Shown here: positions 45,687 through 56,000 of the stretch, in pieces
Position numbering within the stretch: position 1 is the first letter of the stretch
Layout of the letters: every line of letters begins with the position of its first letter
Source of the DNA: Kitasatospora herbaricolor
GTDB lineage: Bacteria > Actinomycetota > Actinomycetes > Streptomycetales > Streptomycetaceae
NCBI RefSeq assembly: GCF_030813695.1
Contig: NZ_JAUSVA010000002.1
Span: 2,046,001-2,110,000, forward strand
Length of the DNA stretch: 64,000 nucleotides
Direction: 5' to 3'
Made by a program: the position numbers and the translations under genes
Notes under the pieces: generated by a model
What the model saw: the letters and a program-made list of their open reading frames with translations, nothing else
The model's database searches: none
What the model was told of the DNA's origin: nothing

Positions 45687-46725
45687 AGTCGGCGTACGCG
45701 TCCCTGATGGCTGATGGGGAGAGGTCGAGGTGCTCAAGGATGGTGAAGCGACCCGGACGGGTGTTCGGAGCGTAGTGCACCGCCTCGGTGAACTCCGCCT
45801 CGGTGAAGCCGATCTGAGCTGCGGTCACCGGCAGGCCGTGGCGCGCCAGGCACTCCACGATCAGACCGGCCAGCTCGCGCTCGCCCCGCAGGAAGCTGGC
45901 GAAGGCGGCCCCGAGGCCCACCTGTTCGCCGTGCTGGGCGGATCGCTTGGGATACAGCACGTCCAGGGCATGCGAGATCTCGTGGCAGGCACCGGAGGAG
46001 GGCCGGGTACTGCCCGCGATATTCATCGCGATGCCGGACAGTACCAGGGCTTCCGCCAGGGCCGTAAGGAGGTCCTTGTCCTGGAGGTTTCCCGGATGGC
46101 GCAGCAGGCTCTCCCCCGCCGTACGGGCCATCGCGACGGCCAGTCCGTCGACCTTCTCGCCGGTGACGGCCTGGGACAGCTCCCAGTCCGCGCAGGAGGA
46201 GATGTTGGAGATCGCGTCGCCGATGCCGGCCGCGACGAAGCGCTGCGGCGCCTCGCGGATCACGTCCAGGTCGACCACGATGCCGATCGGCCCCGGCACC
46301 CCGTAGGAGCCGCGTCCGGCGTCGTTGTCGAGGGTCGAGACCGGCGAGCAGATGCCGTCGTGGGCCAGGTTGGTGGCCACCGCGACCACCGGCAGGCCGA
46401 CCCGGGCGGCGGCGTACTTGGCGGCGTCGATGATCTTGCCGCCGCCGAGGCCGACCATGGCGTCGTAGTGCCCGGCCCGCATCCGGTCGGCGAGGCGCAC
46501 CGCGCTGTCCAGGCTGCCGTCGTCGACGTTGTACCAGTCGGCGCCGGGCAGGGCCGGCTCCAGCCGGGCCCGCAGCGCCGCGCCGGACCCGTTGCTGATC
46601 GCGATCGCGATCCGGCCGGCGGCGGACAGCCGCTGGTCGGCGAGGATGCCGGCCAGCGAGTCCAGGGCCCCCGGACGGATCTCCACGAAGACCGGCGACG
46701 GAACCAGACGGGTCAGTACTGGCAC
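45664..46725 (-). CDS. Iron-type alcohol dehydrogenase fold, glycerol-1-phosphate dehydrogenase-like
   Basis: The protein has 353 residues. The cofactor motif is GLGGGKIIDAAKY. Metal ligands are visible as Asp in AAGIGDAIS and His in GACHEISHALD and SAQHGEQVG. TNLAHDGICSP and the end ILEHLDL-S are traits of the EgsA/AraM (sn-glycerol-1-phosphate dehydrogenase) branch. That enzyme makes G1P, the archaeal-type enantiomer, from dihydroxyacetone phosphate; the assignment is by family resemblance. GTG 46725 overlaps the nucleotidyltransferase gene by 13 bases with GGGAG upstream. Confidence 0.88.
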   Translation of the reverse strand: MPVLTRLVPSPVFVEIRPGALDSLAGILADQRLSAAGRIAIAISNGSGAALRARLEPALPGADWYNVDDGSLDSAVRLADRMRAGHYDAMVGLGGGKIIDAAKYAAARVGLPVVAVATNLAHDGICSPVSTLDNDAGRGSYGVPGPIGIVVDLDVIREAPQRFVAAGIGDAISNISSCADWELSQAVTGEKVDGLAVAMARTAGESLLRHPGNLQDKDLLTALAEALVLSGIAMNIAGSTRPSSGACHEISHALDVLYPKRSAQHGEQVGLGAAFASFLRGERELAGLIVECLARHGLPVTAAQIGFTEAEFTEAVHYAPNTRPGRFTILEHLDLSPSAIRDAYADYVQAVND

Positions 46726-47468
46726 GCGATCTCCCGCGCCTTGGCCAGGTCCTCGTGGTTGTCGACCTCGACCCAGGAGACCTCGCCGATCGGCTGCACG
46801 TCGATCCGCAGCCCCCGGTTCACCATCTCCTGGTAGCCGTCCTCGTAGTACAGCTGCGGGTCGCGCTCGAAGGTGGTGCGCAGGGCGTCGGAGAGGTCCT
46901 GGGCGGCGGAGGGGTTGATGACCGTGACGCCGATGTACTCACCGGTCGCCTCCGCGGGCTCCATCAGCTTGGTGATCCGGCGCATGCCCGCGGCCGGGTC
47001 CACGACGACCTTCATCTCCTCGTCGGCGAGCTTCTTCACCGTGTCGAGGGCCAGCAGGATGCCGGGGGCGCGGCCCTCCTTGGCCAGGCGGTCGTTGCCG
47101 TCCAGCATGGTGCGCTGCACCGAGGCCGGGTGCACGGTGTCGCCGTTGGCGAGCAGCAGGCCCTCGCCGAAGAGGTCCCGGGCGCACCAGAGGGAGTAGG
47201 CGTTGTTCCACTCCTCGGCCTTGTCGTTCTCGACCAGGGTGAGCTTGACGCCGTACTTCTGCTCCAGGGCGTCCTTGCGGTCGTACACCGCCTCCTTGCG
47301 GTAGCCGACCACGACGGCCGCCTCCCGCAGACCGACCTCGGCGAAGTTGCCGAGGGTGAGGTCCAGGACGGTCCGCTCCCCGTCGACCGGCACCAGAGCC
47401 TTCGGCAGGGTGTCGGTGTACGGGCGCAGCCGGCGGCCGGCGCCGGCTGCCAGAACGAGGCCGATCAT
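46713..47468 (-). CDS. Sugar/polyol-phosphate nucleotidyltransferase (likely cytidylyltransferase)
   Basis: The protein has 251 residues. The N-terminal motif LAAGAGRRLRPYTDTLPKALVP is the NTP-binding loop of the MobA-like/LicC/IPCT group, and ANGDTVHP and VEVDNHEDL are the metal-binding and C-terminal motifs. Members activate choline phosphate, inositol phosphate or sugar phosphates with CTP. It heads the six-gene set, overlapping the dehydrogenase gene. Activation of the dehydrogenase product for the CDP-alcohol enzyme is the simplest reading. Confidence 0.9.
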   Translation of the reverse strand: MIGLVLAAGAGRRLRPYTDTLPKALVPVDGERTVLDLTLGNFAEVGLREAAVVVGYRKEAVYDRKDALEQKYGVKLTLVENDKAEEWNNAYSLWCARDLFGEGLLLANGDTVHPASVQRTMLDGNDRLAKEGRAPGILLALDTVKKLADEEMKVVVDPAAGMRRITKLMEPAEATGEYIGVTVINPSAAQDLSDALRTTFERDPQLYYEDGYQEMVNRGLRIDVQPIGEVSWVEVDNHEDLAKAREIACQY

Positions 47469-48010
47469 GCGGTGTCTCCTGATCCGTCGTGCTCCGCTTG
47501 TCGAGCGCCGCGCACGAGGTGGGTGCGCGCGGCCGCGCGGGCGTGATCACGCGGGAGCGACCCCGCACCACCCGGCCGACCTGCCCGCCGGATGCCCGCG
47601 CCGGCCACTCTCGGTGGCGCTCCGGTACCGCCGCGGGGGCGGTACGCCGTACTGGTGATGGTAGGCGACCGCGGCGACCAGCCCGAACGCGCCCGGTCCT
47701 CGGCCGCGGGCGGGGCCGGTCCGGGGGCGGTCGGGCCCGCGGACGGGGCCGGGGAGGCCGGGGCCGGGGACGGACGGAGGCCGAGGGCGGGAGGCCGGGG
47801 ACGGGGACGGGGACGGGAGGCCGGGGCAAGGCCCGGGCGGGCCGGCGCCGGGAGGCGCTCATGATCGGAAGTGATCGAACCATTGTCGCGATCGAACGGA
47901 TTTCCTATTCGAAAGCGCAGGACCCGGCCAACAATGCGTCGGGCGGCAATCCTGCGCGCCCATACGGCAGACTGGGGCGCGACGCCACCGGTGCTCCCGA
48001 AAGAGGCCTC
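47469..48010. promoter_or_regulatory. Divergent control region of the polymer set and idi
   Basis: This 542-bp gene-free region separates the minus-strand nucleotidyltransferase from plus-strand idi. It holds the G-rich tract at 47743-47827 and, closer to idi, an AT-richer stretch (47860-47935) with a direct repeat GATCGAAC at 47873 and 47889 (16-bp period, one helix and a half), which may be an operator. The long open frames that cross it have poor coding character. Confidence 0.5.
47743..47827 (+). repeat. G-run tract, potential G-quadruplex region
   Basis: At least eight runs of three or more G occur on the plus strand, including triple GGGGAC units near 47796-47815. It stands about 185 bp before idi. 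Several sets of four runs fit the loop lengths for a four-stranded structure. Confidence 0.6.
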
Positions 48011-48652
48011 ATGCCGCAGAGTCCCCCGACCAACCCGACGCACTTCGCCTCCGAGATCGACACCGGTCTCGACGTCGAGACCGACATCGCCGAACCGGCC
48101 GGCGGGACCGGCGCCCCGGAGATCCTCCTGGAGCTGGTCGACGACGAGGGCGTCACGATCGGGACGGCCGAGAAGCTCTGGGCGCACCAGCAGCCGGGCC
48201 GGCTGCACCGCGCCTTCTCGGTGTTCCTCTTCGACCGCCAGGGCCGGATGCTGCTCCAGCGCCGCGCCCTCGGCAAGTACCACTCCCCCGGGGTCTGGTC
48301 CAACACCTGCTGCGGGCACCCCTACCCGGACGAGCCGCCCTTCGTGGCCGCCGCCCGCCGTACGGCGGAGGAGCTCGGGGTCGCCCCGGCGCTGCTCTGC
48401 GAGGCCGGCACCGTCCGCTACGACCTGCCCGACGAGGCCTCCGGGCTGATCGAGCGCGAGTGGAACCACCTGTTCGTGGGCCTGGTCACCGCCCCGGTGC
48501 GGCCGAACCCCGACGAGGTGGACGACTTCGCCTTCGTCAGCGCCGAGGAGCTCAAGGAGCTGGAGGCCGAGCGCCCGTTCTCGGTCTGGTTCCGGACCGT
48601 CTTCGAGGCCGCCCTGCCCGGGATCCGCGAGATCGCCGGACGCGACTGGTAG
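48011..48652 (+). CDS. idi: Isopentenyl-diphosphate delta-isomerase, type 1
   Basis: The protein has 213 residues with a Nudix fold. The active-site Cys lies in SNTCCGHP, the metal His in RLHRAFS, and the Glu in IEREWNH. It converts IPP to DMAPP. ATG 48011 has AAAGAGG a few bases upstream; the large open frame before it is not coding. Idi next to the hopanoid/dxs block fits isoprenoid supply, and in S. coelicolor idi also lies a few genes from the hopanoid cluster (recalled, not checked). Confidence 0.95.
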   Translation: MPQSPPTNPTHFASEIDTGLDVETDIAEPAGGTGAPEILLELVDDEGVTIGTAEKLWAHQQPGRLHRAFSVFLFDRQGRMLLQRRALGKYHSPGVWSNTCCGHPYPDEPPFVAAARRTAEELGVAPALLCEAGTVRYDLPDEASGLIEREWNHLFVGLVTAPVRPNPDEVDDFAFVSAEELKELEAERPFSVWFRTVFEAALPGIREIAGRDW

Positions 48653-48709
48653 CAGGCGGCCCGGGCGCTCGTCCGACCCGGCCGGCCAGGCCGGGTCGGG
48701 TCGGACCGG

Positions 48710-49363
48710 TCAGGCGAGCGCCGGGGACCCGCCCTCGGCCTGCGGCGTGACCGGCGGCTGCGGCGCGGTCAACGGCTGCAGCGCGGTCAGCACCTGCACG
48801 GTGGCCGTGGCCAGCGGCGGCCTCGGCTGCTCCGGCGCCTGCGGGCGGCGCCCCTGCTCCTCCGGGGCCCGCGGCTCATCGTCGGCTCCCGGCGCCGGGA
48901 GCGGCAGGGAAGCCCAGATCACCTTGCCCCCCGAGGCCGTCCGCTCGACGTCGCAGACCCCGCCGGCCTGCAGGGTGACGCTCTTGACCAGCAGCAGCCC
49001 GCGCCCGCCGAGCTGCCCCAGGTCGCTCTCCAGCGCCTTCGGGCGGTACGGGTGGCCGTCCTCGACCGAGACCCGCACGCTGCCCCCGCCGATCGTCAGC
49101 TCCGTGGTGACCTGCGGCGAGAGCACGGCCGCGTGCGTCACCGCGTTGCTGACCAGCTCGGAGACGATCAGGAGCAGGTCGTCGATCAGCTCCTGGTAGC
49201 GCCAGCCCGCCATGCCCTGGGCCAACAGTCTGTCCCGCACCGCGTGCCGGGTCCTCGGCACGGACGACTCCTGGGCCAGGACCGAGATCCGCCAGACGCC
49301 CTCGACCGGACCGGCACCGGGCCGTCTCGCCCCGGGCTCGGCCGCCCCGCTGATCTGTTCCAC
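48710..49363 (-). CDS. Anti-sigma-type ATP-binding protein (HATPase, RsbW-like)
   Basis: The protein has 217 residues. The HATPase domain has the N-box ELVSNAVTHA and the G-boxes VEDGHPYRP and GGRGLLLVKSV. Streptomycete members of this very large group lack a sensor domain and act as anti-sigma/anti-anti-sigma switch kinases or of unknown role. A Pro/Ala/Gln-rich tail fills the last 60 residues. GTG 49363 has AAGGG upstream at long spacing. It is convergent with idi. Confidence 0.87.
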   Translation of the reverse strand: MEQISGAAEPGARRPGAGPVEGVWRISVLAQESSVPRTRHAVRDRLLAQGMAGWRYQELIDDLLLIVSELVSNAVTHAAVLSPQVTTELTIGGGSVRVSVEDGHPYRPKALESDLGQLGGRGLLLVKSVTLQAGGVCDVERTASGGKVIWASLPLPAPGADDEPRAPEEQGRRPQAPEQPRPPLATATVQVLTALQPLTAPQPPVTPQAEGGSPALA

Positions 49364-49938
49364 GTCAAGCCGCCCTTCATGCTGGTAACGGGAGGCGTCA
49401 CCGGCTGCCGCCGACGTCGGGAATCAGGCGTTCCACTCATGGCTCCCTTGGTCCCCAGAGGCTAGGAGAGCCACGCCGGACACCACGGCAGCGTCGACAA
49501 CTTGCCCGTGTCGGACCGCTCGCGCCCGATTCCGATCGGTTGCGGTGGCAGATCTGCCAGAAATCCCGCATCGAGCGCGGCTGGATCGTTCACGGCGCAG
49601 ATGCGTTCTCCGCCCTGCGCCCCCGTGCGCCCCCAGCCGCACCGGCCGGCCGGCGGCCGGCGACCGGCCACCCGGGCCGGACCCGTCACCGGACCCACCG
49701 CCGGACCCGTCACCGCGCCTGGGCGGCGTCGAGAACGCCCCCGTGGCGCACCCCGGCGCACCACCTGTCGGCCGCCCCCTTCGGCCGGATCCTCCCGGTT
49801 CGCCCCCTCCCGCTCCGGCGACGCGGCGGGCCCCCTCCCCGACCACAGAAACGCAGGTGAGAAGCGCTCCAGAACCCTGGTAGTGTTCTCTCTGTCGCCA
49901 AGGGGAACAGCAAGCGAAAACCCCGAGGCACACACCCT
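49364..49938. other. Gene-free stretch before tRNA-Leu
   Basis: These 575 bases carry several overlapping open frames on both strands with biased composition and no family resemblance, so I call none. The region near 49850-49900 is AT-richer (GTAGTGTTCTCTC) and is the likely tRNA promoter. Confidence 0.45.
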
Positions 49939-50023
49939 GTCCGGGTGGCGGAATGGCAGACGCGCTAGCTTGAGGTGCTAGTGCCCTTTATCGGGCGTGG
50001 GGGTTCAAGTCCCCCCTCGGACA
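49939..50023 (+). tRNA. tRNA-Leu (GAG)
   Basis: The acceptor stem GTCCGGG pairs with CTCGGAC (one G-T pair). The anticodon loop is TTGAGGT between CTAGC/GCTAG, giving anticodon GAG (codons CUC/CUU). The variable arm GCCC-TTTAT-GGGC is long, as in leucine tRNAs, and the T loop TTCAAGT is present. The 3' CCA is not encoded. No integrase or att-like repeat was found beside it. Confidence 0.95.
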
Positions 50024-50047
50024 CAGATCGATCCCCGTGGGATCACC

Positions 50048-50081
50048 GAAGTGCCGGTCGAGAATTCTCGACCGGCACTTC
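50048..50081 (+). terminator. Palindromic hairpin after tRNA-Leu
   Basis: A 34-base perfect palindrome (17-bp arms, centre GAATTC) starts 24 bases after the tRNA and is followed by T-containing sequence. It would end tRNA transcription. Confidence 0.85.
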
Positions 50082-50318
50082 TGCGTTTGCGGATCGCCGG
50101 AGCCGGGGCCGGCCGTCGCCGGGCACCGCCTGTTCGCCGGGCGGACACCGGCGATGGGGGCTCGGCGCAGTCGATAAACTGATGGCTGCCTGTAGCAGCG
50201 GCCGCCACGGCCGGTGACGGTGGCGTACGCATCCGCCGTGCGCCCCGGCTGCTGCCCGCCGACCCGCGCCCGGCTCCGCCGAGCCCGGCGCCCACCTCAT
50301 GAAGAGGAGCATCCCAGG

Positions 50319-52073
50319 ATGGCTCGACACCTGATCACCAGCGCGCTTCCGTACATCAACGGGATCAAGCACCTGGGGAACATGGTCGGGTCCATGCTCC
50401 CCGCGGACGTGTACTCCCGCTACCTGCGCCGACGCGGCCACGAGGTGCTCTACATCTGCGCCACCGACGAGCACGGCACACCCGCCGAGCTGGCCGCCAA
50501 GGCCGCCGGGCTGCCGGTGGACGAGTTCTGCGCGCAGCAGCACCTCGCGCAGAAGGCGGTCTACGACGGCTTCGAGCTGTCCTTCGACTACTTCGGGCGC
50601 AGCTCCTCGGCGCAGAACCGGGAGATCACCCAGGAGTTCGCGCGCGAGCTGCACGCCAACGGCTTCATCGAGGAGCGCGCCGTCCGCCAGGTGTACTCCA
50701 AGGCCGACGGCCGGTTCCTGCCGGACCGTTACATCGAGGGCACCTGCCCGCACTGCGGCTACGACAAGGCCCGCGGGGACCAGTGCGAGAACTGCACCCG
50801 CCTGCTGGACCCGACCGATCTGATCGACGCCCGCTCGGCGGTCAGCGGCAGCCGGGACCTCGAAGTCCGGGAGACCACCCACCTGTTCCTGCTCCAGTCG
50901 AAGCTGGAGAGCGAGGTGGCCGCCTGGATCGACGCCACCGGCTCGGAGTGGCCGACGCTGGCGTCCTCGATCGCCCGCAAGTGGCTGACCGAGGGCCTCG
51001 CGGACCGGGCGATCACCCGGGACCTCGACTGGGGCGTCCCGGTGCCCGGCGACGTGTGGCCCGAACTGGCCGCCGCCGGAAAGGTGTTCTACGTCTGGTT
51101 CGACGCCCCGATCGAGTACATCGGCGCGACCAAGGAATGGGCCGACGCGGCGCCGGCCGACGAGAGCCGGGACTGGAAGTCCTGGTGGTACCGGGCCGAC
51201 GACGTCCGCTACACGGAGTTCATGGCCAAGGACAACGTCCCGTTCCACACCGTGATGTTCCCGGCCACCATCATCGGCACCCGCGCGCCCTGGAAGAAGG
51301 TCGACTACGTCAAGGCCTTCAACTGGCTGAACTACTACGGAGGGAAGTTCTCCACCAGCCAGCAGCACGGCATCTTCACCAACGCGGCCCTGGAGCTGCT
51401 GCCCGCCGACTACTGGCGGTACTTCCTGATGGCCAACGCCCCGGAGTCGGACGACACCAGCTTCAGCTGGGAGCTGTTCTCCTCCTCGGTGAACAAGGAC
51501 CTCGCGGACACGCTCGGCAACTTCGTCAACCGGGTGCTGTCGTTCAGCCTCAAGCGCTTCGGCGACAGCGTCCCGGCGGGGAACGAGCCCGGCGAGGCCG
51601 AGCGCGCCCTGGGCGAGGAGGTCGCCGGCCTGCTGGCCGAGTACGAGGGGCACCTGGAGGCCCTGCGGTTCCGCAAGGCCGCCCAGGCGCTGCGGGCCCT
51701 GTGGAGCGCCGGCAACTCCTACCTGGAGGCGAAGGCCCCCTGGCTGGAGATCCGCACCGACGAGGCCGCGGCCGCCCTCACCCTGCGGACGGCGATGAAC
51801 CTGATCCACCTGTACGGGGTCGTCTCGGAGCCGTTCATCCCGTCGACCGCGGCCGTCATGCGCGGCGTGTTCGCCCGCCCGGAGCAGGCCCTCCCGGACG
51901 GGGGACCGGCGGCGCAGGCCCCGGCGGCCGACCTGGCCTGGGTGACCCCCGAGCAGGCCCGCGCGCTCGAGTTCGTCGGCGCGGGCACCTCGTTCACCGT
52001 CCCGCCGGTGCTCTTCGCCAAGATCACGGACGAGAACCTGGAAGCCTGGCGGGAGCGCTTCGGCGCGGAGTGA
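50319..52073 (+). CDS. metG: Methionyl-tRNA synthetase
   Basis: The protein has 584 residues. The HIGH motif appears as HLGN ([17 protein letters not shown]) and the KMSKS motif as KFSTS. A zinc knuckle with four Cys is in the CPHCGY...CENC stretch. It charges tRNA-Met in the cytoplasm. The anticodon-binding domain fills the last 150 residues; no C-terminal dimer domain is present. The start at ATG 50319 has GAGGAG upstream; the frame above it is not conserved. It is separated from tRNA-Leu by a terminator, so it has its own promoter. Confidence 0.96.
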   Translation: MARHLITSALPYINGIKHLGNMVGSMLPADVYSRYLRRRGHEVLYICATDEHGTPAELAAKAAGLPVDEFCAQQHLAQKAVYDGFELSFDYFGRSSSAQNREITQEFARELHANGFIEERAVRQVYSKADGRFLPDRYIEGTCPHCGYDKARGDQCENCTRLLDPTDLIDARSAVSGSRDLEVRETTHLFLLQSKLESEVAAWIDATGSEWPTLASSIARKWLTEGLADRAITRDLDWGVPVPGDVWPELAAAGKVFYVWFDAPIEYIGATKEWADAAPADESRDWKSWWYRADDVRYTEFMAKDNVPFHTVMFPATIIGTRAPWKKVDYVKAFNWLNYYGGKFSTSQQHGIFTNAALELLPADYWRYFLMANAPESDDTSFSWELFSSSVNKDLADTLGNFVNRVLSFSLKRFGDSVPAGNEPGEAERALGEEVAGLLAEYEGHLEALRFRKAAQALRALWSAGNSYLEAKAPWLEIRTDEAAAALTLRTAMNLIHLYGVVSEPFIPSTAAVMRGVFARPEQALPDGGPAAQAPAADLAWVTPEQARALEFVGAGTSFTVPPVLFAKITDENLEAWRERFGAE

Positions 52074-52146
52074 GTGCCACGGGGCCGCCACGGTGGGAAT
52101 GCCACGCCGTGCGTGCCACCGGCCGAGCAGCCCCGGGTGACCGTAC

Positions 52147-52221
52147 GAAGCCGCCCCGGCGTCGGACCACCGGCGCCCGGGCGGCTTCGCCGCGTTCCCG
52201 GCCACGGCCGGGAACGCGGCG
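52147..52221. terminator. Double hairpin terminator between metG and the VOC gene
   Basis: One hairpin has 10-bp arms (52147-52156 and 52179-52188). A second has perfect 16-bp arms (52188-52203 and 52206-52221). The two convergent genes on either side share it. Confidence 0.82.
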
Positions 52222-52228
52222 GCGGCTG

Positions 52229-53008
52229 CTACATCGGCAGCGGCGCGATCACCGCGAAGACCGCTCCCTGCGGGTCCGAGACGACCGCCATCCGGCCGGC
52301 CACCATGTCGAACGGCGGCAGCAGGGCCTTGCCGCCCTTCTTCACCAGCTGGTCGACCGTACTGTCCGGGTTGTCCACCGCGAAGTACGTCAGCCAGTGC
52401 GCCGGTGTCCCGGGCGGGTCCATGTCGAGGGTGCCCATGCCACCGACGCTGCGGCCGGCGACGTTCAGCGAGTAGTAGCCCTCGGCGCCCTCCATCGGCG
52501 TCACCTCGATGCCGAGGACCGCGCGGTAGAAGGCGGTCGCCGCGGGGACGTCGCCGGTGTGCAGGTCGTTCCAGACCAGCGCGCCGTGCTCGCCGACGAT
52601 CTCGGCGCCCGCGAAGTCCACCGCCTGCCAGATCCCGAACACCGCGCCGGTCGGGTCCGCCACGATCTGCATCCGGCCGGTGGTGCCGACGTCCATCACC
52701 GGCACCAGCACGGTGCCGCCGGCTTCGGTGACGGCCCGCTGGGCGGCGTCCGCGTCGTCGGTGGCGAGGTGGGTGGTCCACGCGACCGGCGGTTTGGGCA
52801 TCCCCTCGGGCGCCATGGTCGGGCCGATGCCCGCCACCGCCTTGCCGTTCAGCGTGCAGACCGCGTAGCCGCCGAACTCGGCCGGCCCGATCTCGCCCTG
52901 CCATCCGAACAGGTCCCGGTAGAAATCCAGCGCCGCCTGCTGGTCGTCGGCCATCAGATCGACCCAGCACGGCGTGCCGGGCAGGTACGGATCAGTGACT
53001 TCAGGCAT
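52229..53008 (-). CDS. Two-domain VOC (glyoxalase-like) protein
   Basis: The protein has 259 residues with two beta-alpha-beta-beta-beta VOC units (about 10-125 and 140-255). Repeated WVDLMADDQQAALDFYRDLFGW and DLHTGDVPAATAFYRAVLG mark the starts of the two halves. Such proteins in Streptomyces are often called hydroxylases or glyoxalase family proteins of unknown substrate. ATG 53008 has GGGAG upstream. Confidence 0.88.
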   Translation of the reverse strand: MPEVTDPYLPGTPCWVDLMADDQQAALDFYRDLFGWQGEIGPAEFGGYAVCTLNGKAVAGIGPTMAPEGMPKPPVAWTTHLATDDADAAQRAVTEAGGTVLVPVMDVGTTGRMQIVADPTGAVFGIWQAVDFAGAEIVGEHGALVWNDLHTGDVPAATAFYRAVLGIEVTPMEGAEGYYSLNVAGRSVGGMGTLDMDPPGTPAHWLTYFAVDNPDSTVDQLVKKGGKALLPPFDMVAGRMAVVSDPQGAVFAVIAPLPM

Positions 53009-53076
53009 CTCTTCTCCCTGCTGGTGACCCCTCGCCCACCTTCCCCGCGCAGGCCGGAATCTGCCACCGGAAGGCC

Positions 53077-56000
53077 CTACGGCAGCCAGCGCCGCACCGC
53101 CGCCCGGTCGGTGCCGGCGGCGTCCACCCACCAGAGCTTGAGCCTGCCGTCCCAGCGGGCCCGGACCAGCCGCCTGGCCTCGTCCTTCTCCTGGTACGGC
53201 ACCTTGAGGTAGAGCCGCCCGTCGACCACGTCACCCGGGGCGGTCCCCGCCGGCGCCCCGGTCGCCCTGCCCGCCACCGGCGCCGACGGCGCCGGCGACG
53301 CGGGGGCGACAGCGGGGGCGGGCGCGGGAGCCGGGGCGGTGCCGGGGGCCGCGGCCCGGGCCCGCGGGTCGCCGCCGGGGCGCTCCCAGCGGCTCTCGTC
53401 CGCCGGCCTGGCCTGCGCCATGATCCGCCGCACCCGGCGGCAGGACTCCGGGTCGGTCAGCCGCATCATCAGGTCGGTCGGCCCGATCTTCGCCAGCAGG
53501 TTCAGCGAGCCGTGCCACAGCACGGTTTCGTCGACGATCAGCACCTTCTCGTGCATCCGCTCCCGCTGCAGTACCGTGATGCCGCTCCGGCCGAGCCGCT
53601 CCACCAGCCAGGTCGCCCGGGTGTCCCCGCGGTGGTCCCTGGTGTGGACGGTCACCGTGACCCCGGCGGCGGCCCGCTCGGCCAGCGGCCCGATCCAGTG
53701 GTCCACGGCCTTGGCGTTCAGGAAGGCGCAGAAGACGTCGATGCTGGTGACCGCCCGGCCGAGGTCCCAGGACACCGCCCGGCCCACCTCGTCGGCGGGG
53801 AAGAACGCGGGGCGCGCCAGCTCGTCCTCGGCGAGGCCGGCCAGCTCGGCCGCCTGCCGGACGGGCACCAGCTCCTCCACCGGGAGCCGGACGGCGTGCC
53901 GCTCCAGATGGTCCAGCATCACCAGCGCCTCGCTGTGCGGAGCCAGGTGCTCGCGCAGGTGCGCCACGTCGGCGACCACCACCAGGTGGTCCTGGGCCCG
54001 GCTGGCGGCGACGTTGAGCAGCCGGGTGGTGGTGGAGGACAGGCCCGTCCCCTCGTAGAAGAATCCCGGCTTGGCCCCCGCGCCGGCCACCATGTCGATC
54101 ACCACCAGCGGCCGCTGGCTTCCCTGGAACCGGTGCACGGTGTCGACCAGGCCCTCGTACTCCTCCCCGAACCGGTGCCGCAGCCCCTCGCTCAGCCGCC
54201 GCACCTGGTCCTTGTACGGCGCGATCACCGCCAGTTGCGCACCAGGCCCCGGCGCGCCGTCCCCCGTGCCGGAGACCCGGGCGGGCAGCACGCCGTCGTA
54301 CTGCAGGCCGCGGACCAGTTCGTGGATCACCGCCTCGTGCACGGCGTTGGTGCGGTGGGCGCCCGGGCCGCCGCCGGGCACCCGCTGCCCGGAGGTGTCG
54401 AGCAGGACGAGCGGGCCGGGCAGCAGCGGCGAGGACGGCAGCCGGCTGCCGTCCGGGCGGCCGGTGCGCAGCGGCGCGTCCGGGTAGGCGACCGCGTTGA
54501 CCAGTCCGCAGACGGCCGGATGCATCCGGTACTGGGTGTCCAGGCCGACCAGCCGCGGGTCGCCGCCGCGGGCGGCGCCGTCCGTGCCGACCAGCCCGGC
54601 CGCGTGGAAGGCGTCCCGGGCGGCCCACTGCCGCGAGTGCGGCTGCTGGTCCTTGTCGGCGTCGTCGCCGGCCGCCTTGGTGACCGCGGGCAGTTGGCGG
54701 AAGTCCCCGGCCACCACCACCCGCTTGCCGGCCAGACCGGCGGCGACCCAGGCGGACGGGAGGTCGACCATCCCGGCCTCGTCGATCACCACGACGTCGA
54801 TCTCGTCCATCAGCCGGCGGGACTGCACGGCCCGGGCGACGGTGGTGCCGAGCACCCGGCAGCGGGACCGGACGGTGTCCTGGAGCCGGCGCCGCTCGGC
54901 GTCCAGCTCCTGGATCTGCTGGTGCAGGGCCTCGGCCCGGGCCTCCAGCTCGCCCCGGGGCGGGGTGCCGGCCAGCTCCGCGGCGGCCCGCTGCCGCTGC
55001 GCCTCCAGGGCAGGGATGTCGGCCTCGGCCCGGGTGGCGCGGGCGGCGGCCTCCCGCTGGGTCCGGGCGGCGGCCTCGGTGGCCTCGATCTGCCCGGCGA
55101 GTTCCGCCCGCAGCTCGTCCAGCTTGGCCTGCTTGCGGTCGGCGAACAGGCCCTGGACCGGTGCGGCCCGGGCGAGTTGGAGCCGCAGGGCGGCCGCGGC
55201 GGCGTCGGCGACCAGCAGCCGGTGGCCGGCCTCGTCGCTCTCGGCCGCGGCCGCACGCTGCCGGGCCCGGGCGCCGTCCAGGCTCTCGGTCAGCCGCCGG
55301 CCCTCGTCGTGGCGGGCCAAGGCGGCGCGTACGCCGTCCAGTTCCGGTTTGGCCCGGGCGAGCCGGGCGTCGATCTCGGCGTTCACCCGGGCGGTGATCC
55401 GCTCCTCGTCGACCTGCTCACCGAAGCGCCGGGCGAGGCTGGGGACCACGAGCCGGCCGGCGCGCTGCACCAGGCCGGAGTCGAACCCGCTCTCCCGCTC
55501 CAGCAGTTCGCAGATCCGCTCCAGTGCCTGGTCGACCGCGACGTTGGTGGGTGCCAGGAAGAGCACCCGGTGCCCCTGCCGGTAGCAGCCCTCGGCGATG
55601 TACGAGACGACGTCGGTCTTGCCGGTGCCGGGCGGGCCCCAGAGGAAGAGGATCCGGCTGCCGAGTGCCTGGGCCACGGCCCGCCGCTGGCGGTCGTTGA
55701 GCTGCAGGCCGTGCCAGCCGGCCACCCAGCGGTGCGGGTCGGGCACCTGGGCGACCGCGGCGTCCCCCTGGTCGAGCAGCAGGCCGGCCATGGCGGTCTC
55801 CAGGCGGCTCTCCGGGCCGCCGACCGCTTCGAGGCGCTTGACCAGCGCGACCCAGTTGCCGGCGTCGTCCTCACGGAGTTCGGCCCTGGCCCGGTCGGTG
55901 CCGAGGTCGGCGGCGGTCAGCACCCGGACGGCGCCGTCCGGTCCGCGGGTCACCTCGGCCGGTGTCCAGTCGTGCTGAGATCCCTCGGGGCGGACCAGCA

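Noticed and set aside
47489..48010. Upstream extension of the idi frame
   Set aside because: It is Arg/Gly-rich repeat sequence; the conserved isomerase begins at 48011 with a ribosome site.
49424..49935. Open frames on both strands before tRNA-Leu
   Set aside because: Composition is biased, there is no ribosome site and they overlap each other; no domain is recognisable.
49939..50081. tRNA-Leu as an integration site
   Set aside because: The 3' end has no direct-repeat copy nearby and there is no integrase; the following palindrome is better explained as a terminator.
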